Assembly: GCA_023382715.1 (NCBI GenBank)
Contig: JAHDWP010000003.1
Span: 128,370-192,369 of the forward strand
Direction of reading: 5' to 3'
DNA: 64,000 nucleotides
DNA from: Anaerolineae bacterium
Lineage (GTDB): Bacteria; Chloroflexota; Anaerolineae; Aggregatilineales; Aggregatilineaceae
In this document: positions 16,487 through 25,804 of the stretch, piece by piece
Layout: every line of letters begins with the position of its first letter
Position numbering within the stretch: the stretch's first letter is position 1
Notes under the pieces: generated by a model
Seen by the model: the letters and a program-made list of their open reading frames with translations, nothing else
Told to the model about the DNA's origin: nothing
The model's database searches: none
Translations under genes and position numbers: made by a program

Positions 16487-17284
16487 CTATTCCCCCGCGT
16501 CGTCGAGCGGGACGCGGCGCAGCCCAATGAGCTGCAGAGCCACGTACCACACGAACAGCGGGTTGTGGATCAGGTAGCGCCGCCACAGGCGGCGCGGCTC
16601 GGTCAGCAGTCGGAACAGCCATTCGAGCGCGCGGCGCTGCATCCAGCGCGGGGCCTGGGGGGTGCGCCCCGTGTGGAAATCGAACGCCGCGCCCACACCG
16701 ATCAGCACCGGCGCGTCCAGCAGCGCGCGGTGCTCGGCCATCCAGACGGTCTGCTTGGGGCAGCCCAGCGCCACCCAAACCACATCCGGCTGTGCCGCGT
16801 TGATGCGCGCGACGATGGCCGCGTCTTCTTCCGGCGAGAGGGCGCGAAACGGCGGCGTGTACGTCCCGGCGGTGCGCAGGCCGGGGAAGCGCGCTTCCAG
16901 CGCCCCGGCGAGCTGTTCGGCGACGCCCTCCGCCCCGCCGTAGTAATAAGCGCGATAGCCGCGCTCCGCCAGCATCGCGCTGGCGGCCAGCACCAGGTCC
17001 GGCCCGTATACGCGATCCACGTGCGCCTGCCCCAGCCAGCGGCTGAGGAAGACCAGCGGCATCCCATCCGGTGTGACCATGCCGGCGGCGTTGGTCATGC
17101 GGCGCAGGGCCGGGTCGCGGTGGGCGTGCATGATGTCGTTGACACAGGCGACGACCACGTATTCGCGTGCGCCTTCCTCGATCCAGCAGGCGATCTGCGC
17201 CACCGCCTGGGCCATGTCAATGGCGCTGACGCCAACGCCCAGGATGTTGGTGCGCGCGAAGGTGGAACAGGGGGGCATGGGCAT
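16487..17284 (-). CDS. WecG/TagA/CpsF-family glycosyltransferase
   Basis: 265 residues. It transfers a sugar (N-acetylmannosamine or similar in known members) to an undecaprenyl-linked acceptor in wall teichoic acid or exopolysaccharide synthesis. Family motifs seen: VVVACVNDIMHAHRDP near the start, TPDGMPLV (about 72), YYYGG, and GCPKQTVWM with GVGAAFDFHTG further on. ATG 17284 is chosen because AGGAG precedes it by about 5 bases; the frame is open upstream to 17353 but overlaps the previous gene. It follows the initiating sugar transferase by 23 bases and is probably co-transcribed with it. It converges on the YukD-FHA gene. Confidence 0.88.
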   Translation of the reverse strand: MPMPPCSTFARTNILGVGVSAIDMAQAVAQIACWIEEGAREYVVVACVNDIMHAHRDPALRRMTNAAGMVTPDGMPLVFLSRWLGQAHVDRVYGPDLVLAASAMLAERGYRAYYYGGAEGVAEQLAGALEARFPGLRTAGTYTPPFRALSPEEDAAIVARINAAQPDVVWVALGCPKQTVWMAEHRALLDAPVLIGVGAAFDFHTGRTPQAPRWMQRRALEWLFRLLTEPRRLWRRYLIHNPLFVWYVALQLIGLRRVPLDDAGE

Positions 17285-17307
17285 CGCTCCTGGGGATACA
17301 GTGCGCG

Positions 17308-18717
17308 TCAATAGGCTCCACGCCGCAGCAGCACCGCCTGGACGGTCTTCCACAGGATGCGCAGGTCCAGCCAGACGGAATAATTGCGGATGTAGAACAG
17401 GTCATCTTCGGTGTGCAGGTACATGGGCCGGTCGGCTCGCCCGCTGACCTGCCACCAGCCGGTGAGTCCCTGCGGCACCTCGAAGCGCTTGCGCTGCCAG
17501 GGTTCGTACTTCTCGACCAGCCAGGGCATCTCCGGGCGCGGCCCGACAAGCGACATCTCACCGCGCAGGATATTGAAGAGCTGCGGCAGCTCGTCCAGGC
17601 TGGTGCGGCGCAGCCAGCGCCCGGTGCGTGTCACACGGGGGTCATCCTCGTGTTTGTAGAGGATATGGCCGTCCGTGCTCCGGGCGCTCACCGCATCTTG
17701 CAGCGTCTCGGCCCCGTCGTGCATGGTGCGGAACTTGAGCATGGTGAACAAGCGCCCACCTTCGCCCACGCGCGCCTGACGGAAGAGGACCGGGCCGGGG
17801 CTGTCGCGCCTGATGGCCAGCGCGATGAGGCCCATCAATGGCAGGGCGGGCACCAGCAGCAGCAGCGTCAGCGCCACGTCGAACACGCGCTTGACCACGC
17901 GCTGGAACGGATCGAGCACCGGCTCTTTCAGACTGAGCAGGGGCATCCCGCCGAAGCTCTCGATGCTCACCCGCAGGAAGGCCATGTCGAAGTAGTCGGG
18001 GATCAGGCGGATGTTGACCGGCAGCGTTTGCAGCCGGTTGACGAAGTCGCGCAGATCGTTGGCGTCCTCGCGGGGCAGCGCGATCACCACCTCGGCGATG
18101 TCGTGCGCGCGAATGACATCAGGCACGCTGCCCAGCGTGCCCAGGACAGGCAGGTCATTGGGCGGATCCCCCGCACTGTTCTCGGTCACAAACCCGGCCA
18201 GCGACAGCCCCATCCAGCCCTGCGCCTGAACCATGCGCGCGATGTCGTGGGCGATGCCCCCGGTGCCCACGATCAGCACGCGCCGGGTGTGGTAGCGCTG
18301 CCCGCCGCGCGCCCGGAACGCGCTGCGCACGGCCAGCCGGTGCGTGAGGATCAGCGGCAGATAGAGGGCCAGGAAATAGAGGTACTCCAGGCGCGAGACT
18401 TCGCGGAAGCTGAAGTAAAGCATCCCGGCCAGGATCAGCCAGGCGAACAGCGTCGCCTCGACGATCTTGACCAGCTCCAGCAGCGGCTGGGTCAGCCAGC
18501 GCGGGTTATAGACATCCAGCGCCACAAACACCACCGCCCAGATGACGATGCCCATCAGGTAGACCGGCAAAGGCACCGCCCAGAAGGAGGAATCGGCTGC
18601 CTTGCCGAACGGCAGCAGTGTGCGCAGGCGCGTCGCCAGCAGCAGGCTCAGGACGACCAGCGCCAGGTCAGAGCCGAACAAGAACAGGATGAAGCGAAGG
18701 CTGAACTGTCGCGCCAT
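17308..18717 (-). CDS. Polyprenyl glycosylphosphotransferase (initiating sugar transferase, WbaP/WcaJ type)
   Basis: 469 residues. It starts polysaccharide synthesis by moving a sugar-1-phosphate onto undecaprenyl phosphate. Four N-terminal membrane helices are followed by a Rossmann-like region ([10 protein letters not shown], about 146), another membrane helix (about 278-300) and the C-terminal catalytic domain. That domain shows [44 protein letters not shown] and [10 protein letters not shown]. Full length for the family. Together with the WecG-type enzyme downstream it suggests an exopolysaccharide or wall glycopolymer pathway; the remaining genes are not here. Confidence 0.93.
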   Translation of the reverse strand: MARQFSLRFILFLFGSDLALVVLSLLLATRLRTLLPFGKAADSSFWAVPLPVYLMGIVIWAVVFVALDVYNPRWLTQPLLELVKIVEATLFAWLILAGMLYFSFREVSRLEYLYFLALYLPLILTHRLAVRSAFRARGGQRYHTRRVLIVGTGGIAHDIARMVQAQGWMGLSLAGFVTENSAGDPPNDLPVLGTLGSVPDVIRAHDIAEVVIALPREDANDLRDFVNRLQTLPVNIRLIPDYFDMAFLRVSIESFGGMPLLSLKEPVLDPFQRVVKRVFDVALTLLLLVPALPLMGLIALAIRRDSPGPVLFRQARVGEGGRLFTMLKFRTMHDGAETLQDAVSARSTDGHILYKHEDDPRVTRTGRWLRRTSLDELPQLFNILRGEMSLVGPRPEMPWLVEKYEPWQRKRFEVPQGLTGWWQVSGRADRPMYLHTEDDLFYIRNYSVWLDLRILWKTVQAVLLRRGAY

Positions 18718-18876
18718 AGCCTGCCCGGGGCGCAGGAACCAGCTATGCAGGCCAGTCGGCGCCCCCCTCTGATCGAATGCGTGCGGTTAGTATAGCAGTT
18801 TTCGCATTCCGGGGGAGCGCGCGAGAGGGGAGCATGCCGTCGCCGGTGATTTTTCGCCCAGGCAGCGAACGCGCCC

Positions 18877-19434
18877 TCAGCCGCCCGGCTTGCGTCCGAC
18901 AAACGTGCTCAGATAGCCCTCGTCGCCCGCTTCGATCACCTCCCAGCCGGGAAAGTGGCCGGGCAGCTCGCCCAGGCGCAGCATGTGCGCGGCGGACACG
19001 GAAGGCCGCCGCGCCCGCTGGTGAATGTTGAACGTCTGGTAGATAGCCAGCCCGCCGGGGCGCACGCGGTCGCGGATGGCCGGGAACAGCCCCCGGTCGA
19101 GAAAGCGGAAGACGAGCACCAGATCGTAGGGGTAGGCCGGCAGGACGAAGTGATCCAGGTCAGCCACGATGAAGTTGACCCCGCTCAGGCCGCGCCGCAA
19201 CATCTCGCCCCGCGCCAGGCGCAGCGCCGCCAGGCTGATGTCGCAGGCATCCACGGTGAGGCCCTGGGCGGCCAGCCACAGCGCGTTCTGCCCCAGGCCG
19301 CAGGCCAGCTCCAGCGCGCGCAGGCCCGCCCCGCGCGGCGCGTAACGCTCCAGCAGCGGGTTCGGCCCGCGCTGGAGCTTGTCCACCGGATCGGCGTAGC
19401 GACGGTCCCAGCGCTCCCGGTCGGACTCAGCCAT
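18877..19434 (-). CDS. Class I SAM-dependent methyltransferase (TehB-like)
   Basis: 185 residues. The SAM-binding motif LELACGLGQNALWLA lies near residue 39, the acidic residue of the second strand in VDACDIS, and VADLDHF after that. The RWDRRY start and GGLAIYQTFN are typical of the TehB/UbiE-like group that methylates small molecules. ATG 19434 overlaps the stop of the upstream gene by 8 bases, so the pair is translationally coupled. Substrate unknown. Confidence 0.8.
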   Translation of the reverse strand: MAESDRERWDRRYADPVDKLQRGPNPLLERYAPRGAGLRALELACGLGQNALWLAAQGLTVDACDISLAALRLARGEMLRRGLSGVNFIVADLDHFVLPAYPYDLVLVFRFLDRGLFPAIRDRVRPGGLAIYQTFNIHQRARRPSVSAAHMLRLGELPGHFPGWEVIEAGDEGYLSTFVGRKPGG

Positions 19435-20287
19435 CCGTCTCCTCAGGCTGGGCGCGCCCCATGAACACGGGGAGATAGCCGGCAATGCCCGGCACGGCGG
19501 CCAGGCTTTCGTGGTCGCCGGGCAGGGCCATCATGCGCGGGTAGCGTTCCCTCATGCGGTGGGCGTGGTAGGCGTCGCGCACATCGTCCCAGGAAGGCAG
19601 CCGCCAGTTGGCGGGCAGGGCCAGCGTCTCGGCGATGGCCCGCACGCGCTGCCCATGCAGGCTGTTCCAGGTGTCGCGCCCGCCGCCCATGATCACCGCC
19701 CGCGCGCGCGCCTGCTCCTCGTCCGATTCGCCGCTCTGTCCCGCCAGCTTGCCGAACAGTCCCTCGCTGAGCCGCTCGAACAGCTTGCCCGCCTGCTGCG
19801 GATTGACGCCCTGCTCTCGCGCCACGTCATGCAGGCCGGGGGGTAGGTCCGCGCTGGCAGCGTCGCTCTCCAGCGGTGCGACGCGCGTCTCCCCGGCAAA
19901 CGCGCGGCGCAGGTCGCTGGGCGTTGCGCCCGCGCGCAGGTAGGGGGCGAAGGCAGCGATATCCTCGTGGCGCGCGCCATCCGCGCTGACCAGTGCGAAT
20001 CCGCCGCCGTCTTCTCCCAGCCAGGCGGCCAGCAGCGAGCGATCCAATGCCGCCGCCAGGTCGGGCAGCAGCGCCGCGTCCAGGTCGCCAAGCACGCGCA
20101 CCCAGCCATCCTGCGCCGGGGCGACAAACAGCCGTATGAGCGCGCTCAGCTCTGGCGGTGTGCCCGTCCCGCCAGGGAACGGGTCATAGGGCGCGCAGCC
20201 GCGCCGGACGAGCAGCGCGCGCAGCGCCTCGGCGACAGCGCTTGCGTCCGCATCGGGGATGAACAGGCCGTGCCAGGTCTGCGACAT
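19427..20287 (-). CDS. Protein of unknown function, coupled to methyltransferase
   Basis: 286 residues, not recognised. No signal peptide or membrane helix. It is acidic and Ala/Leu-rich with a WHGLFIPDADASAV start, a central GLHDVAREQGVNPQQAGKLFERL helix pair, and a C-terminal part rich in aromatic and charged residues ending PVFMGRAQPE. Codon use and length look like a real gene. The stop overlaps the start of the methyltransferase by 8 bases, so the two probably work together. Confidence 0.6.
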   Translation of the reverse strand: MSQTWHGLFIPDADASAVAEALRALLVRRGCAPYDPFPGGTGTPPELSALIRLFVAPAQDGWVRVLGDLDAALLPDLAAALDRSLLAAWLGEDGGGFALVSADGARHEDIAAFAPYLRAGATPSDLRRAFAGETRVAPLESDAASADLPPGLHDVAREQGVNPQQAGKLFERLSEGLFGKLAGQSGESDEEQARARAVIMGGGRDTWNSLHGQRVRAIAETLALPANWRLPSWDDVRDAYHAHRMRERYPRMMALPGDHESLAAVPGIAGYLPVFMGRAQPEETDG

Positions 20288-20473
20288 AGGACGTTCTCCT
20301 TCATTGATCGGGGAGTGAGCGCCACGCCGCTGGCGTAGCGCATTTCTGGCGTACCAGTTTAGCGGATTTTGGCGTGGGCGCTATGGGATCGCCCAGGGGG
20401 TGCGTGCTAAGGTTGCCAGCGACGCGCCGCGCGGGGGTGAGGTCAACGCGCCCAGGCTGTCCATCGGGTTACG

Positions 20474-21562
20474 CTAGGATTTCAGCCGGTTGGCGATTTG
20501 CAGCATCAGCCGAAAAGGCTTGCTCCGTGCCGCCGCCTGATTGACAGTGCCGGCAAAGTACAGATCGCGCTCCGGGCTGTAGAAGGCGAACGATCCTGTT
20601 GAGCCGGAATGTCCAATCAACTCCGGCGCCGGCTGAAACGGTGACAGGATACGCGACATCTTGAAGCGCATCATGCCGTAGCCGTATTGCAGCGGGAAGA
20701 AGACACCATTCCACCGGTGGGTCATGCGCTCGAAGTGTTTTTTGTGGAACAGTCTTCCATCAAAAAACGCGCGCAGGAAAACCAAACTTTCAGCGGCAGT
20801 GGTGACAATCCCGCCCTCAGCCGACCAGGACGAAAAGAGCAGCGGCAAGTCCAGCGCCCGATCTTTGAAGTAGAGGGTCGCCGGGCGAGTGTCGCGGGGC
20901 GGCTGACCGACATCAAAAGCGTAAGTGTGCAACAAACCAAGAGGCTCACCGATCATCTGCCGCAGGTTCTCCGCATAAGATTTTCCGGTGACTGCTTCGA
21001 TAATCGCGCCGAGCAAATGATAGTTTGTGTCTGAATAATGAGACCTCGCTCCATTTCTGGCACCTGGCTCGAATTTGGGCGGGATGGCCCGCACAATGGC
21101 GATCATTTCCTCGGTGTTGTAAGCGCGATCAGGTACGCCGCGCTTGAGGTCGTCGTACAGGCTGCGACCGCCCTTTGGCCTGTCTTCGTAATAGTCCGGC
21201 AGGCCGGATGTCTGGCCCACCAACTGATACACTTTCAGCCGATGGCTGTAGTCGTTGCCCTTGTACACGTGAATACCATCCACCAGCGCGGCGGGCAGAT
21301 AAGAGGAGATCGTGTGATCGAGGTCGAGCGAGCCTTGCTCGTACAGACTCATGATCATGGCGGCAGTGTACATCTTGCTGATGCTGGCGGTGAAATAGGG
21401 CGTGTCTGGTGTCATCATCACCCGGCCCTGGGCATCGGCAACGCCGGCAGCGCCAGCCAGATCAATCCGGCTGTCCCCCGACTGCACGCGCGCGACGATG
21501 TTCTTGATGTATCCCTTGCCGATCTGCCGCTCCAGCAGCGATTGGAATTGCGTCTGGTTCAT
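20474..21562 (-). CDS. Beta-lactamase-family serine hydrolase (class C/DD-peptidase fold)
   Basis: 362 residues from ATG 21562; the open frame continues upstream into a palindromic repeat, so the longer start at 21634 is rejected. Motif 1 SxxK is SISK (about residue 60), motif 2 is the tyrosine in HYSDTNY, and motif 3 is GHSGSTGSF near the C-terminus. These are the penicillin-binding protein/AmpC fold residues. No signal peptide is obvious, so it may be a cytoplasmic esterase or peptidase rather than a resistance enzyme. GC content and codon use (more AAA/TTT codons) look lower than in neighbours, a hint of transfer. Last gene of the leftward block. Confidence 0.85.
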   Translation of the reverse strand: MNQTQFQSLLERQIGKGYIKNIVARVQSGDSRIDLAGAAGVADAQGRVMMTPDTPYFTASISKMYTAAMIMSLYEQGSLDLDHTISSYLPAALVDGIHVYKGNDYSHRLKVYQLVGQTSGLPDYYEDRPKGGRSLYDDLKRGVPDRAYNTEEMIAIVRAIPPKFEPGARNGARSHYSDTNYHLLGAIIEAVTGKSYAENLRQMIGEPLGLLHTYAFDVGQPPRDTRPATLYFKDRALDLPLLFSSWSAEGGIVTTAAESLVFLRAFFDGRLFHKKHFERMTHRWNGVFFPLQYGYGMMRFKMSRILSPFQPAPELIGHSGSTGSFAFYSPERDLYFAGTVNQAAARSKPFRLMLQIANRLKS

Positions 21563-21605
21563 GGTGAATGCCCCTTGCGATGTTGAGTCAGAGCGTGTAC
21601 GAAAA

Positions 21606-21706
21606 CCCCTCACCCCTGCACCCCTCTCCCTCACTGGGGCGAGGGGAAATCCTGCGCCTTGCTCCCCTTCTCCTCCTGGAGGGAGAAGGGGTTGGGGGAT
21701 GAGGGG
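21606..21706. repeat. GC-rich compound palindrome (family B)
   Basis: CCCCTCACCCC at the left and GGGGATGAGGGG at the right flank two internal hairpin halves (CTCTCCC..., CTCC.TGGAGGGAGAAGGGG). Located between the serine hydrolase and recD2 genes. Same consensus as the copies at 33.1, 42.3, 43.2, 46.6, 51.8, 60.0, 62.3 and 63.9 kb. Confidence 0.75.
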
Positions 21707-21786
21707 AGCTTACCAGACACCCTCTCAGAGTCCTGAGCGCTGCCAACAGCACCGCTGGAACAGGCTGCGCGAGTCCCTGCGCAGCC

Positions 21787-23997
21787 TCATCCTCGCTCCG
21801 CCCGCAGCCGCCAGTCGAGCGCGCTCCAGCGCTGGGCGACCTGGTCGTTGCGCACGGCGATGGCGATAGCCTTGCGCGTGCCGACCAGCACGACAAGCTG
21901 CCGGGCGCGCGTCACGGCGGTGTAGAGCAGGTTGCGCTGCAACATCAGGTAATGCTGCGTGGCGACGGGCATGACCACGCACGGGTACTCGCTGCCCTGG
22001 GAGCGGTGTACGCTGATGCAGTAGGCGTGAGTCAGCTCGTCGGCCTCGGCGAAGTCGTAGTGCACCAGGCGCTCGTCCATGTATACGGCCATCACCTGGT
22101 TGGTCAGGTCGAAGCCGTGCACCCGCCCGATGTCGCCGTTGAAGACATCCTTCTCGTAGTTGTTGCGCGTCTGGATCACCTTGTCGCCGACGCGAAAGAG
22201 CCGCCCGGCCAGCCGTCGCTCCGCCTTGCGCCCGGACGGGTTGGGGTTCAGCGTCTCCTGCAGCACGTCGTTGAGCGCCGTCACGCCGAGCGGCCCGCGA
22301 TACATCGGGGCGAGCACCTGCACGTCGGCCAGCGCGTCCAGGCCGAAGCGCGCCGGGATGCGCTTCTGCACGATCTCCACCAGCAGGGCGGCGGCCTTCT
22401 GCGGGTCCTCCTCGACGAAGACGAAGAAATCATCGCCCTGGTTGGACGTATCGGGCGATTCGCCCCGGTTGATGCGGTGCGCATTGGTGATGATCTGGCT
22501 CGTCTCGGCCTGGCGGAAGATCACATCCAGCCGCGTCACCGGCCCCGCCGCTCCGCGAATAATATCGTGCAGCACGTTGCCCGCGCCGACGCTGGGCAGT
22601 TGATCGGCATCGCCGACGAGCAGCAGGTGCGCGTCCGGCGGGATGGCGCGCAGCAGGCTGTAGCACAGCACCAGATCGATCATCGAGGCTTCGTCCACGA
22701 CGATCATGTCGGCGTCGAGCGGGTTGTCGTCGTTGTGCAGAAAGCCGCGCTCCGCCGGGCTGAAGCCCAACATGCGGTGAATGGTGCGCGCCGGCTGGCC
22801 GGTCGCTTCGCTCAGGCGCTTGGCGGCGCGCCCGGTCGGCGAGGCGAGCAGAAACGAGTGGCGCGTTCGCTCCAGGATGGCGATCAGGGCGCGCAGGGTG
22901 GTAGTCTTGCCGGTGCCGGGGCCGCCGGTCAGCACGCTGACCTTGTGCGTCAGCGCGGCGCGCACAGCCTCGCGCTGCTGTTCGGTGAGCGCGCCCGCCC
23001 CGCCCGCCGCATCCGCGAGCAGGGCGTCCAGGTCGAGCCGCGCCAGGCCGGCCAGGCGGCTGGCGGCTGTGCGAGTGATCCGCGCCAGGCGCTGCGCCAC
23101 GCCTTTCTCGCTGTGGATCATAGGCGGCAGGTAGACGGCCTCGACCTGCTCCAGCCCGTCGGGGACGGGCACCGCCTCGATCATCACGTCGCCGCGCCCG
23201 GCGGCCCGGCGCAGCGTCTCCTCGACGTGCTCCGCCGCCACTTCCAGCAGCTCCGCCGCGCTGGTGACCAGCGCGTCGCGCGGCAGGAAGACGTGCCCCT
23301 CGTTGGTCGCTTCATTCAGGACGTGAGCGAGTCCGGCGGCGATGCGCGCGGGCGCGTCGGCGGGCAGGCCCAGGTCCTGGGCGATCTTGTCGGCGGTCCT
23401 GAAGCCGATGCCAAAGATGTCGGCGGCCAGGCGGTAGGGGTCGCGGCTGACGATGGGGATGGCCTGGTCACCGTACTGCTTGTAGATTTTGACGGCCAGC
23501 CCGGTGCTGATGCCGTGCCCCTGCAAAAAGAGCATCACCTCTTTGATGTGCTGCTGCGCGACCCACGCCTCGGCGATCAGGCGGGCGCGGTGCTGGCCCA
23601 CACCGTCCACTTCCAGCACACGGTCGGGCGTGCGGTCGAGCACGTCGAGCGTGTCCTCGCCGAAGGTGTCTACGATCTTCTTGGCCGTGGCCGGGCCGAT
23701 GCCCTTGATCAGCCCGCTGCCCAGGTAGCGGCGGATGGCCTCGGCGTCCGCCGGGCGAATCTGCGTCACCCCCTCGGCGCGGAACTGCCGCCCGTACTGC
23801 GGGTGGTTGCTCCATTCCCCTTCCAGGCGCACGCTCTCGCCCGGCTGCAATTCCGGCATGGTGCCGACGACGGTCACCAGTTGGTCGCGGCCCAGCAGAA
23901 GCTGGTGCGGGCGCAGGCGCAGCACGCAGTAGCCGGTTTCGTCACTGTAGAAGGTGATACGCTCGACGGAACCCGTCAGCGTGTCGGGTGCAGGCAT
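21787..23997 (-). CDS. recD2: RecD2-type ATP-dependent DNA helicase
   Basis: 736 residues, 5'-3' superfamily 1B helicase of the RecD2 group, acting in DNA repair without RecBC. The N-terminal region has an OB-like part (GSVERITFYSDETGYCVLRL) and helix-hairpin-helix motifs (LIKGIGPATAKKIV, VDGVGQHRARLI). The helicase core has Walker A GGPGTGKTTTLRAL (about 350-362), motif II VVDEASM (about 432), VGDADQLPSVGAGNVL, and the C-terminal VHRSQGSEYP and AVTRAR motifs. Typical length for the family. ATG 23997 directly begins the conserved N-terminus. Confidence 0.95.
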   Translation of the reverse strand: MPAPDTLTGSVERITFYSDETGYCVLRLRPHQLLLGRDQLVTVVGTMPELQPGESVRLEGEWSNHPQYGRQFRAEGVTQIRPADAEAIRRYLGSGLIKGIGPATAKKIVDTFGEDTLDVLDRTPDRVLEVDGVGQHRARLIAEAWVAQQHIKEVMLFLQGHGISTGLAVKIYKQYGDQAIPIVSRDPYRLAADIFGIGFRTADKIAQDLGLPADAPARIAAGLAHVLNEATNEGHVFLPRDALVTSAAELLEVAAEHVEETLRRAAGRGDVMIEAVPVPDGLEQVEAVYLPPMIHSEKGVAQRLARITRTAASRLAGLARLDLDALLADAAGGAGALTEQQREAVRAALTHKVSVLTGGPGTGKTTTLRALIAILERTRHSFLLASPTGRAAKRLSEATGQPARTIHRMLGFSPAERGFLHNDDNPLDADMIVVDEASMIDLVLCYSLLRAIPPDAHLLLVGDADQLPSVGAGNVLHDIIRGAAGPVTRLDVIFRQAETSQIITNAHRINRGESPDTSNQGDDFFVFVEEDPQKAAALLVEIVQKRIPARFGLDALADVQVLAPMYRGPLGVTALNDVLQETLNPNPSGRKAERRLAGRLFRVGDKVIQTRNNYEKDVFNGDIGRVHGFDLTNQVMAVYMDERLVHYDFAEADELTHAYCISVHRSQGSEYPCVVMPVATQHYLMLQRNLLYTAVTRARQLVVLVGTRKAIAIAVRNDQVAQRWSALDWRLRAERG

Positions 23998-24082
23998 GGC
24001 AGGCAGCCCCGTTTTCTGCTAGGATGGCCAGGATGGCGCAGCTCAGCGCGACGCGCCATCCAATGTCGAAGGAGAGAGAAGC

Positions 24083-24703
24083 ATGGAGTCAGCGATACCC
24101 GAGCCGGCCAGGCCACCGAGTGAGACACGTCGCAGCTTGGTGTGCCCTCCATTCACACCCTTCCCCGTCCTTGAAACTCAGCGCCTGATTTTACGCGAAA
24201 TCCGCGCGGATGACACCCCGGCCATCTTCGACCTGTATGCGGACGAGACGATCGCGGCGCACGTCGGGTCGGTCACTTTCAGCAGCCACGCTGAGGCCCA
24301 GGAGATCATCGAGTTCATGAGCAGCGCTTACGGCGAGGGTAAGGTGATCCGCTGGGGCATCACGCTGCGGAGAGAGGATCGCGTGATCGGCTCGTGCGGC
24401 TTTCACCGCCTCTCAACCCGCGACCGGCGCGCCGAGATCGGCTACGATCTCAGTCCGACCTACTGGCGGCAGGGGATCATGCGCGAGGCGCTGCGGGCGA
24501 TGTTCGGCTTCGGCTTCGAGACGATGCATCTGCACCGCATCGAGGCCATGACTTACCCGGCCAACATCGCGTCGTGGCGGCTGCTGGAGGCGCTGGGCTT
24601 CACCTGCGAGGGGCTGCTGCGCGACTACGCCTTCCTGCGCGATACCTTCGAAGATGTCAAGATATATTCGCTACTCGAGACGGATGATCGGCTAGCCGGC
24701 TAG
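24083..24703 (+). CDS. GNAT acetyltransferase, RimJ/RimL type
   Basis: 206 residues. TQRLILREIRADD is the typical start of the RimJ/RimL branch; GYDLSPTYWRQGIMREAL carries the acetyl-CoA loop, and MTYPANIASWRLLEALGF is the usual C-terminal motif. The first 30 residues are an unconserved extension. AAGGAG lies 8 bases before ATG 24083. Acetylates an amino group of a protein or small molecule; substrate not predictable. Starts a short rightward group with the alpha/beta hydrolase, 65 bases downstream. Confidence 0.9.
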   Translation: MESAIPEPARPPSETRRSLVCPPFTPFPVLETQRLILREIRADDTPAIFDLYADETIAAHVGSVTFSSHAEAQEIIEFMSSAYGEGKVIRWGITLRREDRVIGSCGFHRLSTRDRRAEIGYDLSPTYWRQGIMREALRAMFGFGFETMHLHRIEAMTYPANIASWRLLEALGFTCEGLLRDYAFLRDTFEDVKIYSLLETDDRLAG

Positions 24704-24768
24704 AGCCGGAGCACGCCGGTCAATGGCAATACACCACACGCCAGCGGTCACAGATCAGAGAGTATAGA

Positions 24769-25560
24769 ATGTCCATGTCTCACACACTTCCCACCGTCCA
24801 ATTGGCCTACGAAGAGCGCGGCCAGGGCTTGCCCGTCGTGCTGCTGCACGGCTACCCGCTCGACCATACGCTGTGGCGCGCGCAGATCGCCGCGCTGGGC
24901 GACGCTTACCGCGTCATCGCGCCCGACCTGCGCGGGCACGGGGCCAGCCCTGCGCCCGCTGGCGACTACAGCATGGACTCGCTGGCGGCAGATGTCGCCG
25001 CGCTGCTCGACCGGCTGGGCGTGGAGCGGGCGGTTTGGGTGGGGCACAGCATGGGCGGCTACGTGGCCCTGGCCGCGCTGCGCACATTGCCCCAGCGCGT
25101 GGCCGGCCTGGCCCTGTGCGCCTCGCACCCCTTCGCCGACCCGCCCGAAAAGGCGGCGTCGCGCCGCGCCAGCGCGGAACAAGCCCGGCGCGAAGGCACC
25201 GCCCCGGTCGTGAGCGGGATGCTCCCCCTGCTGTTCAGGCCGGGGACGAACCTGGAGACAGTCCCCGCGCACCTGATTCGCTCGATGATGCTCAGGACGC
25301 CGCCGCAGGGAGTCGCCGGGGTGCTGGATGGCATGGCCGCGCGCCCCGACGCGGTGGACATGCTGCGCCCGCCCGCTCCGCCCAAAGCGATCCTGGCCGG
25401 GCGCGAAGACCAGATCGTCCGGCTGGCGGACTTGCAGGCGCTCGTCGCCGAGCTGCCGCATGTTGCGCTGCACGTGATGGACGGGGCGGGCCACCTGCCG
25501 ATGATCGAGCAGCCGGAGGCGACGACCGCCGCCCTGCGCGCCTTCCTGGCCGCGCTGTGA
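24769..25560 (+). CDS. Alpha/beta hydrolase
   Basis: 263 residues. VVLLHGYPLD forms the oxyanion region, DLRGHGAS follows strand 4, and GHSMGGYVAL is the nucleophile elbow near residue 95. The acid is probably in AGREDQIV and the histidine in GAGHLPMIEQPE, completing the triad. No signal peptide. It belongs to the broad family of esterases, haloperoxidase-like and lactone hydrolases; the substrate cannot be told. A second in-frame ATG is two codons downstream. A GC hairpin (GGGCGG / CCGCCC, 25561-25578) follows the stop at once and may terminate transcription. Confidence 0.88.
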   Translation: MSMSHTLPTVQLAYEERGQGLPVVLLHGYPLDHTLWRAQIAALGDAYRVIAPDLRGHGASPAPAGDYSMDSLAADVAALLDRLGVERAVWVGHSMGGYVALAALRTLPQRVAGLALCASHPFADPPEKAASRRASAEQARREGTAPVVSGMLPLLFRPGTNLETVPAHLIRSMMLRTPPQGVAGVLDGMAARPDAVDMLRPPAPPKAILAGREDQIVRLADLQALVAELPHVALHVMDGAGHLPMIEQPEATTAALRAFLAAL

Positions 25561-25578
25561 GGGCGGAAGGCCCCGCCC
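25561..25578 (+). terminator. Possible hairpin terminator after the alpha/beta hydrolase gene
   Basis: GGGCGG and CCGCCC pair around a six-base loop immediately after the TGA stop, followed only by TTA, so a classical T-tract is missing. It merges into a family B palindrome. Confidence 0.3.
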
Positions 25579-25580
25579 TT

Positions 25581-25780
25581 ACCTCACCCCTCAGCGAAGC
25601 CAGGGAGGGAGAAAGCGTGCGCCGGATCAAGTTCCCCGCTCTGGTTCGGCTGGGGAGGGGAGTCTAAGGGCAGAGGCGCCGGCATCCAATGGCAGACTTC
25701 GGAAGTCTCAGGCAGCGCCCGCCCCTTCCCCTTGAGCCTCTTCGCGGCGAAGCCGGAGAGAAGGGAAATGAGGGGGTGAG
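25581..25780. repeat. Long GC-rich palindrome (family B variant)
   Basis: CCTCACCCCTC at the left and GAGGGGGTGAGG at the right are reverse complements about 180 bases apart. Inside are further hairpins, including a perfect AGACTT-CGG-AAGTCT at about 25694-25708 and pieces resembling CCCCTTCCCC...GGGAGG. This is the longest copy in the window and lies between convergent genes. Confidence 0.65.
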
Positions 25781-25804
25781 GCTGTAGACAATATGTCATA
25801 CGCC

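Noticed and set aside
17413-18795. 460-residue plus-strand frame
   Set aside because: Antisense to the sugar transferase gene, very rich in Gln, His and Arg, no motif.
20474-21562. Antibiotic resistance beta-lactamase
   Set aside because: The fold motifs are those of the wide serine hydrolase family; no signal peptide and no resistance context, so a resistance call is not supported.
21952-24123. 723-residue plus-strand frame opposite recD2
   Set aside because: RecD2 motifs cover the minus strand for the whole length; the plus frame is Arg/Val/Gln-rich low complexity.
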